A DNA stretch of 64,000 nucleotides from Haloterrigena gelatinilytica (GTDB lineage: Archaea; Halobacteriota; Halobacteria; Halobacteriales; Natrialbaceae): the NCBI RefSeq assembly GCF_013342145.1, contig NZ_JABUQZ010000001.1, positions 372,001 through 436,000 on the forward strand, in the 5' to 3' direction. The translations under genes were made by a program, and so were the position numbers. This document shows positions 50,563-60,007 of the stretch, piece after piece (within the stretch, counting starts at the first letter, position 1; each line of letters opens with the position of its first letter). Below the pieces are notes generated by a model. The model was not told where the DNA came from. It ran no database searches and saw nothing but the letters and a program-made list of their open reading frames with translations.

Positions 50563-52740
50563 ATGGGTAACTGTATCATCTGTGGCACAGCTGTCGACGG
50601 TGAAATCTGCGAGAGTCACGAGGAGGACGCGGTGTTCGAATTTCGCGGCACGTCCGCCTCGGAGCTCACCCCCGGTCGCTACTACCGGGGCGTCGTCGAC
50701 GGCTACGCCGACTTCGGTGTCTTCGTCGACATCGGAGACCACGTAACCGGTCTGTTGCACAGGAGCGAACTCGACCGACGACTGGAGAGCCTCGACTGGG
50801 AGTCCGGCGACGAGGTCTTCGTCCAGGTCCTCGACGTTCGGGACAACGGCAACGTCGACCTCGGCTGGTCGATCCGCCAGCGCGAACGCGAGTTCCGCGG
50901 CCACCTGATCGACACGGGCGACGGCGAGGTTCGCCCCGAAGATCTCGAGGACGACGCCGAAGCCGAGTCCAGTTCCGCTTCCGGCGCCGACGCGGAGTCC
51001 GAGACCGAGACCGAATCGGAACCCGGCGCCGACGAGGATCCGGCCGCCGGCGACCTGCAGGCGGCCGCCGACGACACGGGGCCGTCCGACGAGACCGGCG
51101 CGCCGAACGCGAGCGAAACCGTCGCCGCCAGCAGCGGCGGCGTCGCCACCGAAACGGCCGCGACCGGCTCGACGGCGGCGACCGACGACGCGGCCGACGC
51201 CGAGCCCGAGTCCGAACCGGCGCTCAAGCGCACGACGATCGAGGCCATCGAGGACCAGGTCGGCAGCGTCGTTCGCCTCGAGGGCGAGATCACCGGCGTC
51301 CGCCAGACCAGCGGTCCGACCGTCTTCGAACTCCGCGACGAGACGGCCACCGTCGAGTGCGCCGCCTTCGAGGAGGCCGGCGTCCGCGCCTACCCCGACG
51401 TCGACATCGACGACGTCGTCGCGCTGGAGGGCGAGGTCGAACGCCACCACGGCGACCTCCAGATCGAGACGGAGACCCTCGAGATCCTCGAGGGCGAGGA
51501 CCGCGAGGCCGTCCGCGATCGCCTCGAGGAATCGATCGAACGCGAGGCCCGACCGGCCGAGATCGACCTGCTGGCCGACCACGACGCCGTCGCCGCCGTC
51601 GAAGAGGGACTCTCCGACGCCGCGACCGCGATCCGACGCGCCGTCGTCGAGGCCCGACCGATCGTCGTCCGCCACGGCGCGACCGCCGACGGCTACGTCG
51701 CCGGCGCCGCCATCGAGCGGGCCGTCCTCCCGCTGATCCGCGAGAAGCACACCCGCGAGGACGCGGAGTACCACTACTTCGAACGGCGTCCGCTCGACGG
51801 CCGCGTCTACGACATGGACGCCGCCACCAGCGACGTCACCTCGATGCTCGAGGCCCGCGACCGCCACGGCGAGCAACTGCCGCTGGTCGTCGTCGTCGAC
51901 GCCGGCTCGACCGAGGAGTCGATCGACGGCTACGACCTGCTCTCGCTGTACGACGCCGAGACGGTCGTCATCGACGACAGCCGCGCCGACGAGGAGATCG
52001 TCGACGCCGTCTCGGTGGCCGTCGCACCCTCGCTCGCCGGCGTCGACGTCTCCGGTCTGACGTCGACCGCGCTGGCCGCCAACGTCGCCGCCCACGTCAA
52101 CGGCGACGTCCGCGACGACCTCGTCCACCTCCCCGCGGTCAGCTACTGGGAGGACACCCCCGAGGCGTACGTCGACCTCGCGACCGAGGCCGGCTACGAC
52201 GAGACCGCGGTCTCGGACCGGCGGGAGGCCGTCGCCCTCGAGGCCTTCTACCAGTCGTACAAGGACAAGCGCGAACTCGTCATCGACCTGCTGTTCGGCG
52301 ACGAGGAGACGGGTCGAAACGGCGATCTGGCCGCCCACGTCTCCGAGCAGTTCCGGGCGAAACTCGACACCGAACTCGAGACGGCCCGGGAGAACTTAGA
52401 GACCGAGCGGGTCGACGGCGTCACCGTCGCCGTGCTCGACACCGACGCGTTCACCCACCGGTACAACTTCCCGACGACGAAACTGCTGCTCGACGCGCTC
52501 CACCGTCGACAGCGCGACGAGGGGCCGTTCGTGACCCTCGGCGTCGGCGACGACGAACTGCACGTCCGCGCGACCGAGTCGCTGAACGTCCGCGAACTCG
52601 GTGACGCGATCGCCGACGCGGTGCCCAACGGGGGCGTCAGCGTCGTCGGCGGGCAGGACGGCCACGTGGAGTTCCTGCCCGGCGAACGCGACGCCGTCCG
52701 CGAGGCCGCGCTCGAGGCGCTCGGCGAGACGCTCGCGTAA
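50563..52740 (+). CDS. RecJ-like DHH-family protein with S1 and OB domains
   Basis: 725 residues. An N-terminal Zn-like motif (CIICGTAVDGEICESH), an S1 RNA-binding domain (about 35-112: GVVDGYADFGVFVDIGDHVT), a low-complexity acidic linker (about 125-220), an OB domain (about 226-305: VVRLEGEITGVRQTSGP) and a DHH phosphoesterase region. The catalytic motifs look degenerate: HGATADGYVAG where HxDADG is expected and VVIDDSRADEE where DHH is expected. Such RecJ relatives exist in haloarchaea, some thought to be inactive or to join GINS/replication complexes like Cdc45. The likely role is in DNA or RNA repair or replication, not proven. Confidence 0.85.
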   Translation: MGNCIICGTAVDGEICESHEEDAVFEFRGTSASELTPGRYYRGVVDGYADFGVFVDIGDHVTGLLHRSELDRRLESLDWESGDEVFVQVLDVRDNGNVDLGWSIRQREREFRGHLIDTGDGEVRPEDLEDDAEAESSSASGADAESETETESEPGADEDPAAGDLQAAADDTGPSDETGAPNASETVAASSGGVATETAATGSTAATDDAADAEPESEPALKRTTIEAIEDQVGSVVRLEGEITGVRQTSGPTVFELRDETATVECAAFEEAGVRAYPDVDIDDVVALEGEVERHHGDLQIETETLEILEGEDREAVRDRLEESIEREARPAEIDLLADHDAVAAVEEGLSDAATAIRRAVVEARPIVVRHGATADGYVAGAAIERAVLPLIREKHTREDAEYHYFERRPLDGRVYDMDAATSDVTSMLEARDRHGEQLPLVVVVDAGSTEESIDGYDLLSLYDAETVVIDDSRADEEIVDAVSVAVAPSLAGVDVSGLTSTALAANVAAHVNGDVRDDLVHLPAVSYWEDTPEAYVDLATEAGYDETAVSDRREAVALEAFYQSYKDKRELVIDLLFGDEETGRNGDLAAHVSEQFRAKLDTELETARENLETERVDGVTVAVLDTDAFTHRYNFPTTKLLLDALHRRQRDEGPFVTLGVGDDELHVRATESLNVRELGDAIADAVPNGGVSVVGGQDGHVEFLPGERDAVREAALEALGETLA

Positions 52741-53118
52741 CACGCGCACTTCTCCGCTGTCTCCCACGGCCGATAGTGACGACGCCGTCTCGATCGCACA
52801 GCAGCCGAAGAGAGAAGCGACCGAAAACAGCGTCTGCTGCCGTGGAAACGGGTATTGCCACTCCCATAGCCGATTTCTGCTCACGGGCGCTATGCGCCCG
52901 TTTGCATGGTATGCGGGACCTTCGGTCCCGCACTACTCGCGAAGACCTCGCACGGTTTTCCGTCGCGTCCTCGCAGCACTCGGACGCGTCGGCGGCGCGC
53001 GCCACTGCCGCCGGCTTCTCGGTACGAGCGCGATAGACCGCGGCTGTGCACACCGCTGGTCCGTTCGACGATATCTCGGACCGTTAACGTATTTCCGGTG
53101 CCGGTCGAATAGAGACGT
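52741..53118. other. 378-bp intergenic region
   Basis: Between the DHH gene and the SHOCT membrane protein. It contains the tandem hairpin element at 52883-52932. Flanking short frames on both strands are unlike known proteins. TATA-like sequence for the downstream gene is not obvious. Confidence 0.5.
52883..52932. repeat. two adjacent perfect hairpins in non-coding DNA
   Basis: Hairpin 1: ACGGGCGC (52883-52890), loop TAT, GCGCCCGT (52894-52901). Hairpin 2: TGCGGGACC (52912-52920), loop TTC, GGTCCCGCA (52924-52932). The 8- and 9-bp stems are 10 nt apart. The layout (two short-loop perfect hairpins) is the same as in the leuD insert although the sequence differs. Could be a small repeat element or structured RNA; there is no T-run typical of terminators. 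Confidence 0.7.
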
Positions 53119-53622
53119 ATGAACGGGAGCGAGGGGACCGCTCGAGGACGGAGGACCGAAGACGATCTGGAGACTCGCCTCCGCGAGAACGCGACCGGGA
53201 TCGCGTCGATGCTCGTGACCGGCCTGTGGCTCGGCGCGATGTTCACGGGACAGGACTGGTGGCTCGCCGCCCTGTTAGTCGGCTACATCGTCGTCGTCCC
53301 GCTGGTCGCCCTCGTGTTCGGCGACGAGGACGACCGGAAGGAGTGGGTGGACGACTGGACGACCGACTCGAGTGTGGACGGCGAATCCGCGGCCGACGGC
53401 GACCGAACGAAAACTCCAGCGGATCCCCGCGACGCTCTCGAGACGCTCCGCGATCGCTACGCCGCCGGCGAGTTGACCGACGACCAGTTCGAGCGCAAAC
53501 TCGAGCGATTGTTAGAGACGGAGACGCTCGAGGACGCGGACGAGTGGGTCCGCGGTCAGGATCGGAAGCGGGAATCGGCCGGGGACGAAGACGAGGGACG
53601 AGACCTCGAGTACGACCGTTGA
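53119..53622 (+). CDS. SHOCT-domain membrane protein
   Basis: 167 residues. Two hydrophobic helices (about 30-45 and 52-70: GIASMLVTGLWLGAMFTG, WWLAALLVGYIVVVPLVAL). A cytoplasmic acidic linker, then the SHOCT motif (about 95-125: ALETLRDRYAAGELTDDQFE). Ends with an acidic tail. SHOCT segments occur on many membrane or nuclease proteins and may mediate oligomerisation. Convergent with mrpG (7 bp between stops), no known function. Confidence 0.85.
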   Translation: MNGSEGTARGRRTEDDLETRLRENATGIASMLVTGLWLGAMFTGQDWWLAALLVGYIVVVPLVALVFGDEDDRKEWVDDWTTDSSVDGESAADGDRTKTPADPRDALETLRDRYAAGELTDDQFERKLERLLETETLEDADEWVRGQDRKRESAGDEDEGRDLEYDR

Positions 53623-53629
53623 TACGGCC

Positions 53630-54004
53630 CTAATCGTCGGACTTCTCCGTGCGTTCGGCCCGCTCGGCTCGGTCGGATCGGTCGACGGCCGAGGCGTCGG
53701 GCCAGGTGACGCTGCCCTCGAAAGGGATGCCGATCTGCTCGGCGGCGCGGGCGATCATGTGGGCGCCGGTCGGAACGGTCAGGAAGAGGAAGACGATCCC
53801 GATGAGCGCGGTCAGCCCCTCCGCGCCGGGACCGAAGTGGACGAAGCCGGCGAGGAAGATCGCCGCCGTCCCGAGCGTCGTGGGCTTGCTCGTCGCGTGC
53901 ATTCGGTTGTAGACGTTCGGCAGGCGGAGCATGCCGATGGTGCCGACGGTCAGGAAGAAGACGCCCACGACGATCAGCGCGATCGCCAGTCCGGCTCGGA
54001 TCAC
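53630..54004 (-). CDS. mrpG: Mrp Na+/H+ antiporter subunit G
   Basis: 124 residues with three helices, MnhG/PhaG family: LIVVGVFFLTVGTIGMLRLP then NRMHATSKPTTLGTAAIFL. The C-terminus is polar and charged (WPDASAVDRSDRAERAER). Last gene of the seven-gene mrp operon; its ATG overlaps the mrpF stop by 4 nt. Needed for the complete antiporter complex in the membrane. Confidence 0.93.
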   Translation of the reverse strand: MIRAGLAIALIVVGVFFLTVGTIGMLRLPNVYNRMHATSKPTTLGTAAIFLAGFVHFGPGAEGLTALIGIVFLFLTVPTGAHMIARAAEQIGIPFEGSVTWPDASAVDRSDRAERAERTEKSDD

Positions 54005-54309
54005 GGTTCGTCGATCACCTCCCCGTCGGTGATGAACTTGGCGGCGGCGACCGTCGCGATGAAACCGATGATCGCGAGCACCAGGCTCACCGTGATGAAG
54101 AGGCCGCGGTCGGTCTGAATGGCGAAGAGGACGGCGATGGCGACGACGTTCGTCGCGATGGCGTCCAGCGCGACGACCCGGTCGGGGTTCGTCGGCCCGG
54201 AGATGACGCGGTAGCTACAGAGCACGCAGAGGCCGCTGACGAGGATCAAGGCCCCGCCAACGACGGCGTCGAGCAGCGCCGGATCGGCGGCTTCACTCAT
54301 CGTTCTCAC
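54001..54309 (-). CDS. mrpF: Mrp Na+/H+ antiporter subunit F
   Basis: 102 residues, three helices, MnhF/PhaF family. Conserved GALILVSGLCVLCSYRVISGP and PDRVVALDAIATNVVAIAVL. It overlaps mrpE by 17 nt and mrpG by 4 nt. Part of the antiporter complex that exports Na+ against protons and helps pH and salt homeostasis. Confidence 0.93.
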   Translation of the reverse strand: MRTMSEAADPALLDAVVGGALILVSGLCVLCSYRVISGPTNPDRVVALDAIATNVVAIAVLFAIQTDRGLFITVSLVLAIIGFIATVAAAKFITDGEVIDEP

Positions 54310-54898
54310 CTCCGCGTTCGCGGGCGGGGCCCCTGTCTCTTTCCCCGCCGGAGACGACGATCCGCGGCGCAGGGTCGTCGGGGGAGGCCTCCTCGTCGAA
54401 CATCTCGAGGGCGTAGCCCTCCCACGTCCGAATGGGCGCGACGATCGCTTCGGGGTCGCGGCCGTCGACCGCGTGGACGTAGAGGGCGTTGGCCTCCTCG
54501 TCGTAGTCCAGCGCGACCGTGCCGGGCGTGAGCGTGATGCTGTTGGAGATGGTCGTGACCGCCAGGTCCGTCTCGACCCGCAGCGGCACGAGGATCACCT
54601 CGGGTTCGATCGGCATTCTTGGCGAGAGCACCCGGTAAGCGACGTCCAGGTTCGCGCGGACGACCTCCCAGAGGAAGGCCGCCAAGTACCGCCCGGCGGC
54701 GGGGAGCGCGCGCGTCCCCCGGGCGACGTCGACCCGCTCGATGTACAGCCGTCGGAAGACGAACGCCGTCGGAAGGCCGACGACTAATCCGAAGAGAAGC
54801 TGGCCGAGAAGCGCCGACGGCGCCAGCGACGGGCCGCGGACGAAGATCCACAGCACGGCGAAGACGGCGCCGGCCAGCGGCCAGGTCTTGATCCGCAT
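54293..54898 (-). CDS. mrpE: Mrp Na+/H+ antiporter subunit E
   Basis: 201 residues. An N-terminal membrane part with two to three helices (WPLAGAVFAVLWIFVRGPS) followed by a soluble MnhE region (VEVVRANLDVAYRVLSPRM-like, ITLTPGTVALDYDEE with conserved SITLTPGT). The C-terminal 40 residues are acidic and charged. It overlaps the mrpD stop by one base (TGATG). Subunit E links to assembly of the complex. Confidence 0.92.
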   Translation of the reverse strand: MRIKTWPLAGAVFAVLWIFVRGPSLAPSALLGQLLFGLVVGLPTAFVFRRLYIERVDVARGTRALPAAGRYLAAFLWEVVRANLDVAYRVLSPRMPIEPEVILVPLRVETDLAVTTISNSITLTPGTVALDYDEEANALYVHAVDGRDPEAIVAPIRTWEGYALEMFDEEASPDDPAPRIVVSGGERDRGPARERGGENDE

Positions 54899-56631
54899 CA
54901 GTGCTCACCTCCCCCGGTCTCGAGCTCGTCGGGTTCGACCGGATCGACGGCGTCGACGTACGCCTCGCTGTCCAGCGCGGCCGTCGCCGCCGCGTCGGCG
55001 AACTCGTAGACCGGTTCGAAGCCGACGCCGACCGCGACGATGGCCGTCGCGAGGACGAGGACGACGCCAACCTGCACGACGTCGACGGACGCGTCCTCGA
55101 CGGCGTCGGTTCGGGCCCCCCAGAAGCTCCGGTTCCACGTCCGCGTCGCGTAGGCGATGGTCAGCAGGGAGCCGACCAGCAAGAGGACGAGCAGCGGCGC
55201 CGACTCGGCTCGAGCCGCCGCGTCGAAGACGAGGAACTTGCCGAAGAAGCCCGACAGCGGCGGGATGCCGACGAGGGCGAGCGAGCCGACGAAGAAGCCG
55301 ATCGCCAGCGGCGGCGACCGACCGGCCAGTCCGCCGAGGTCGGAGAGTCGGCTCGTCCCGGTCGCCGACCGGATCGCGCCGACCGCCAGGAACAACAGCC
55401 CCTTCGCCAGCGTGTGATTGAGCGCGTACACCAGCGCGGCGACGACGGCGAGATGGCGCAACTCGGCGCTCGCGGTCGTCGCCGCGAGGGCGACCGGGAG
55501 GGCGATGAAGCCGACCTGCCCGATGCTCGAGTAGGCGAGGACGCCCTCGATGGAGTCCCGGCCGACGGCGCCGATCCCGCCGACGAGGATGCTCGCGGCG
55601 GCCATGACGAACAGCGCCGCGCCGACGAACGCGAGCGGGGAGTCACCCGCGATGACGGTTCCGACGCCAGGAACGGCGAGTTCGACCGGGACGTCCGCGT
55701 CCGCGAGGACGGTAAACGAGAGGCGGATGATCGCGTAGATGCCGACCTTCTTGGTCGCGCCGGCCAGCAGGGCCGAGATCTGGGGCGGTGCGGCCCGGTA
55801 GGCCGTCGGGATCCAGAACTGGAAGGGGACGAGGCCGGCCTTGATCGCGAACACCGACAACAGCAGGGCGAAGAGGCCGACGACCGGCGCGGGCTCGAGT
55901 CCGTAGGCGCCGGGGTCGGCGAGACGCTGCGCGAGATCGGCCATGTTGAGCGTCCCCGTCGTCGCGTAGATGCCGCCGACGCCCAGCAGGAAGACCGCGC
56001 TCGCGAGCAGGTTCAGCGAGACGTACCAGAAGGCCGCGCGGGTGTGCTGAGGGCCGCCGTAGTAGGCGACGAAGATGTAGCTGGCCATCAGCATGACCTC
56101 GAACCAGACGAAGAGGTTGAACAGGTCGCCGGTGAGGAAGGCGCCGGTGACGCCCAGCGCCAGGAAGTGAAACAGCGGGAAGTAGTAACTGCGGCGGTCG
56201 ATTTCGGGCAGGACGCGCGTCGAGAAGACCAGCGACGCGATCCCGAGAACGGCGACCATCGTCAGCATGAACGCCGAGAGGCCGTCGACGACGAGCGTGA
56301 TGCCGAACGGCGCCGGCCAGTCGCCGACCTGGTAGGTCGCGACCCCCGGCGCGTCCGGCGCGAGCACGACGTACCAGTCGATCGCCGCGACGACGACCGC
56401 GTAGGCCGCGCCGCCCGCGAGACTCACGCCGATCCGAGCGCGGGGCCACCGGCCGAGCAGGAGGCTCGCGACGGCCGCGACGAGCACGACGAGCATCGGC
56501 GCGATTACCAGTCCCGATTCGAAGCCGCCAGACACCGCGGCGAGCGGCGCCGTCGGCCCGATTCCCGCACCCGTCGTCAGCGTCGACTCGAGTCGCGTCA
56601 TCGTCGTCAGTAGCTGCGTCGTCATCATCAT
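54898..56631 (-). CDS. mrpD: Mrp Na+/H+ antiporter subunit D
   Basis: 577 residues, NuoL/M/N-like proton-conducting subunit with about 14 helices. Conserved antiporter pieces: PFGITLVVDGLSAFMLTMV, LFHFLALGVTGAFLTGDLF, AGLVPFQFWIPTAYRAAPPQ and the lysine helix NHTLAKGLLFLAVGAI. MrpD and MrpA are the two antiporter-like proton channels. The first ATG used starts a hydrophilic Thr/Met-rich piece (MMMTTQLLTTMTRLES); a slightly shorter start is possible. Start overlaps mrpC by 4 nt. Confidence 0.93.
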   Translation of the reverse strand: MMMTTQLLTTMTRLESTLTTGAGIGPTAPLAAVSGGFESGLVIAPMLVVLVAAVASLLLGRWPRARIGVSLAGGAAYAVVVAAIDWYVVLAPDAPGVATYQVGDWPAPFGITLVVDGLSAFMLTMVAVLGIASLVFSTRVLPEIDRRSYYFPLFHFLALGVTGAFLTGDLFNLFVWFEVMLMASYIFVAYYGGPQHTRAAFWYVSLNLLASAVFLLGVGGIYATTGTLNMADLAQRLADPGAYGLEPAPVVGLFALLLSVFAIKAGLVPFQFWIPTAYRAAPPQISALLAGATKKVGIYAIIRLSFTVLADADVPVELAVPGVGTVIAGDSPLAFVGAALFVMAAASILVGGIGAVGRDSIEGVLAYSSIGQVGFIALPVALAATTASAELRHLAVVAALVYALNHTLAKGLLFLAVGAIRSATGTSRLSDLGGLAGRSPPLAIGFFVGSLALVGIPPLSGFFGKFLVFDAAARAESAPLLVLLLVGSLLTIAYATRTWNRSFWGARTDAVEDASVDVVQVGVVLVLATAIVAVGVGFEPVYEFADAAATAALDSEAYVDAVDPVEPDELETGGGEH

Positions 56632-56981
56632 TCGCGATCACCCAGGTCGGAGACGTCCAGCGTGTCGTGTTCCTCGTAGACCCGATACGACAGCACGAGC
56701 GCGAAGGCGGTCATCCCGAAGCCGATGACGATCGCGGTCAACACGAGCGCCTGCACCAGCGGATCGGCCGTCTGGGGAACGTGATCGCCGTGGCCCGCGA
56801 GGATCGGGACCGAGTCGGCGGTCCCCTCCGCGAGGCCGCCCATCGCCAGCAGGTAGACGTTGGCCGCCTGGCTGATGATCGCCAGCCCCCAGACGACCCG
56901 GATCAGATCCCGGCGGAGCAGCAGGAACGTGCCGAGGGCGAACAGCGCGCCGACCACGGCGGCGAGGATCACGGCCGTCAT
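56628..56981 (-). CDS. mrpC: Mrp Na+/H+ antiporter subunit C
   Basis: 117 residues, NuoK-like, three helices: AAVVGALFALGTFLLLRRDL, RVVWGLAIISQAANVYLLAM and VQALVLTAIVIGFGMTAFAL. ATG 56981 chosen because the NuoK-like family starts here. The stop overlaps mrpD and the start overlaps mrpB (each by 4 nt). The longer frame through mrpB is a shadow. Confidence 0.92.
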   Translation of the reverse strand: MTAVILAAVVGALFALGTFLLLRRDLIRVVWGLAIISQAANVYLLAMGGLAEGTADSVPILAGHGDHVPQTADPLVQALVLTAIVIGFGMTAFALVLSYRVYEEHDTLDVSDLGDRE

Positions 56982-57442
56982 TCGGCTCCCACCACCGAGA
57001 GGATCGTCAGGAGACCGCCGACGACCACGCAGTAGACCCCGAAGTCGAAGGCCAGCGCGCTGGCGAGTTCGATCTCGCCGTAGAGCGGGACGTGCTCGAA
57101 GATGACGAACGTCTGGGTCAGGAACGGCTGCCCGAACACCAGCGGAGCCAGCCCGCTCAGGACGGCGATCGCCAGCCCGTACTCGAAGAGCCGTCGGTAG
57201 GCCACGACGACGCGGTCCCTCGAGGGCTCCTTGCCGGGGTCGACGTCGCGACCGAGCACCCCGCGCTCCAGAAAGTCCAGCCCGAACGCGAGGTAGATGA
57301 CCGCGAACGCCGTCGTCGTGAGGACGCCGCCGATGAAGCCGCCGCCGGGGAGGTTGTGGCCCTCGACGAACAGCGAGATCGAGACGACGAGGATGATCGG
57401 GACGACCACGCGAGCGGTCGTGCGCATGACGACGGTCGTCAC
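56978..57442 (-). CDS. mrpB: Mrp Na+/H+ antiporter subunit B
   Basis: 154 residues, MnhB family, four helices: ARVVVPIILVVSISLFVEGH, NLPGGGFIGGVLTTTAFAVI and ASALAFDFGVYCVVVGGLL. The GHNLPGGGFIGG motif is the family signature. ATG 57442 overlaps the mrpA stop by 4 nt and the stop overlaps mrpC. Works in the membrane antiporter complex. Confidence 0.93.
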   Translation of the reverse strand: MTTVVMRTTARVVVPIILVVSISLFVEGHNLPGGGFIGGVLTTTAFAVIYLAFGLDFLERGVLGRDVDPGKEPSRDRVVVAYRRLFEYGLAIAVLSGLAPLVFGQPFLTQTFVIFEHVPLYGEIELASALAFDFGVYCVVVGGLLTILSVVGAE

Positions 57443-59799
57443 TCGTCGTCACCTCCCGATCGCATCACGATCAGCGTCAGGATCGAGATCGCGGCCATCG
57501 CGACCACGACGAGTTCGCCCATCGTGTCGAAGCCGCGGAAGTCCACGAGGGTGACGTTGACGATGTTCGTCCCGCCGCCCTCCGGGACGGCCTGTTCGGC
57601 GTAGACGCGGGCGATATCCGTCGAGCCCTCGGGGCGGGCGTCGGTCGTGACGAGGACCGTGATGAAGGCGGTCGCGCCGACGGCCAGCGAGACGACGGCG
57701 TCGCGGGCGTACTTGCCGAGGCTGACCTCGTAGTACTCGGGGATCTCCTCGATCACCAGCAGGAAGATCACGAGCACGAGCGTCTCGACGACCAGCTGGG
57801 TCAGTGCGAGGTCGGGCGCGCTCGCGAGGATGTAGAAGATGGCGACCATAAAGCCCAGGATCGACAGCGTGAGGATGCCGGCGATGTGGGAGTCGGAGAG
57901 CGCGACCGCGAGCCCCGCAACGACGGCGACGAGCAGGACGAGCGCGACCGCGGGCGCGGCGTCGAAGCCGATGAGCTCCGACGAGGCGACGGTGCCGGCC
58001 GCGACGAACCCCGCGAGCGCCAGCCCGCAGGTGCCGAGGAGCGTCCACGTCGCGTACGTGCGGAGCAGCCCGTTGTGGATGTAGTCACCGACCCGGGCGC
58101 CGCCACTGGTGAGGCCGCCGACGATCGCGTCGTACCACCAGTTCGCGGCGATCGGCGGGGCCGCGGCCAGCGCCGCATTGAGTCCGTCGTGAATCCGGTC
58201 GTAGAACGGGTAGGCGGCCAGTCCGACCGCGATCGTGACCGCGCTCATCCCCACCGGCGGGGAGTAGGACGTCGGGAGACTGACGTGCATCTCGTGGTGC
58301 TCGAGAGCGGTCGCGTCGACGCCCGACTGGACGATCACGTCGACGGCGAGTTGCGGCCGGATACTGACGGCAGCGGCCAGGAGCGCCAGCACGCCCGGCG
58401 CGACGACCAGCGTGGTCGACGGGCGGTGGACGTGGCCGAGCGCGTCGGGACGGTCGCCGAAGAACAGCGAGAGGAAGCGCAGCGAGTAGAGGACGGTGAA
58501 GACGCTCCCGAAGACGGCGACGGCGGGGTAGAGCCAGCCCAGGACGCCGATGTCGTGGTAGTGACTCGCCTCGACGGCCGCCTCGAACAGCAGCTCCTTC
58601 GAGTAGAAGCCGTTGAACGGCGGAATGCCGGCCATACTCAGCGCGACGACCACCGTGATGATCGCCGTGACCGGGAGGTCGTGACGGAGGCCGCCGAGGT
58701 TATCGATGTTGCGGGTGCCGGCCTCGTGAGCGACGATCCCGGCCACGAGGAACAGCGTCGCCTTGAACAGGGCGTGGTTGAGCAGGTGGAAGACGCCGGT
58801 CTCGGCGCCGTAGATCGACGTGAAGCCGAAGCCGGCGACCATCAGCCCGAGGTGGCTCGCCGTCGAGTAGGCCAGCAGTTCCTTGATGTCCGTCGCCGCG
58901 ACGGCCATGACCGCGCAGACGGTCATCGTCGTCAGACCGAGCGTCGCGAACAGGAACAGCCACTCCTCGCCGACGAGGATGGGGCGCATTCGCCCGATGA
59001 AGTAGACGCCGACCTTCACCATCGTCGCGGAGTGGAGGAAGGCCGAGACGGGCGTCGGCGCCGCCATCGCGTTGGGCAGCCAGAAGTGCAGCGGAACCTG
59101 GGCCGACTTGGTCCCCGCACCGATCGCGAGCAGGGCGAGCACCGGCAGGAACAGCCCTCGCTCGCGGAGGCCCTCGGCCATCGCCTCGGGAGTCTCGAGC
59201 ATCGCGGCCAGATTGAAGGCGGCGTCGGGACCGACGACGTCGCCGGCGACGACCGACAGCAGAAGTAGTCCCACGAGCAGGAAGAGGCCGCCGCCGACGG
59301 TGATGAACATCGCCATTCGAGAGGCGTACTGCGAGGAGTCGTCGGCCGTGTAGTGGCCGATCAGCACGAACGAACAGAGGCTGGTGAGCTCCCAGAAGAG
59401 GAAGATCGCGATCAGGTCGGCCGCCAGCGCGACGCCGACGATCGAGCCCATGAACGCCAGCAACGCGGTGTAGAAGCGAGCGAGGTGGGGTTCGCCGTGC
59501 ATGTACGCCGGCGAGTAGAGGAAGATGAGCGTCCCGATACCGCAGGCTAACATCGCGAACAGCAGCCCCCAGCCGTCGAGGTAGAAGCGCAGGGCGACGT
59601 CGAGCGACGGGATCCACTCGAGGCCGACGGTGCCCTCGGTGCCGCGCTGGCTCGCCAGCAGGAGGAAACTCGCCAGCGCGACCGCTACGCCGGCGTAGCC
59701 GGTCCGCTCGCCGAGCAGGCGGTACAGGACGGGCGTGCTCACAGCGGCGACGAAGGGGAGGGCGACGGCAGCCAGCACTACCGACAACTCTGGCGGCAT
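57439..59799 (-). CDS. mrpA: Mrp Na+/H+ antiporter subunit A
   Basis: 786 residues, large proton-channel subunit, NuoL-like N-terminal part and a C-terminal DUF4040/MbhE-like part. Key pieces: FYLDGWGLLFAMLACGIGTL, FWELTSLCSFVLIGHYTADD, VPLHFWLPNAMAAPTPVSAF, LNHALFKATLFLVAGIVAHE, and near the end APDLALTQLVVETLVLVIFL with NIVNVTLVDFRGFDTMGE. About 20 helices. First gene of the operon mrpABCDEFG, which exchanges Na+ for H+ and is important for haloarchaea in salt and alkali stress. Confidence 0.94.
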   Translation of the reverse strand: MPPELSVVLAAVALPFVAAVSTPVLYRLLGERTGYAGVAVALASFLLLASQRGTEGTVGLEWIPSLDVALRFYLDGWGLLFAMLACGIGTLIFLYSPAYMHGEPHLARFYTALLAFMGSIVGVALAADLIAIFLFWELTSLCSFVLIGHYTADDSSQYASRMAMFITVGGGLFLLVGLLLLSVVAGDVVGPDAAFNLAAMLETPEAMAEGLRERGLFLPVLALLAIGAGTKSAQVPLHFWLPNAMAAPTPVSAFLHSATMVKVGVYFIGRMRPILVGEEWLFLFATLGLTTMTVCAVMAVAATDIKELLAYSTASHLGLMVAGFGFTSIYGAETGVFHLLNHALFKATLFLVAGIVAHEAGTRNIDNLGGLRHDLPVTAIITVVVALSMAGIPPFNGFYSKELLFEAAVEASHYHDIGVLGWLYPAVAVFGSVFTVLYSLRFLSLFFGDRPDALGHVHRPSTTLVVAPGVLALLAAAVSIRPQLAVDVIVQSGVDATALEHHEMHVSLPTSYSPPVGMSAVTIAVGLAAYPFYDRIHDGLNAALAAAPPIAANWWYDAIVGGLTSGGARVGDYIHNGLLRTYATWTLLGTCGLALAGFVAAGTVASSELIGFDAAPAVALVLLVAVVAGLAVALSDSHIAGILTLSILGFMVAIFYILASAPDLALTQLVVETLVLVIFLLVIEEIPEYYEVSLGKYARDAVVSLAVGATAFITVLVTTDARPEGSTDIARVYAEQAVPEGGGTNIVNVTLVDFRGFDTMGELVVVAMAAISILTLIVMRSGGDDE

Positions 59800-60007
59800 C
59801 TAGTTTTGCTAATCTACCGAGACGGCGTACTTAAATCGTCGGCTTTCGGTTCCTATCCCGGTCGTCAACGGTAGATTCGAGGGGCGACGCGGCTGGAATC
59901 GGCGGTCGGTCACTGTTACCGCACCGAGCGCCAGCGAGCGCTCGAGGCGGGCGACGGGCTCGTCGAGCCGAGCGACGATCGCGATCGGTCCGACGCGGCG
60001 AGATCGT

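Noticed and set aside
49423-52338. 971-residue minus-strand frame
   Set aside because: Antisense to the thiolase-like and DHH genes; repetitive Val/Asp/Arg-rich composition, typical of shadow frames in GC-rich haloarchaeal DNA.
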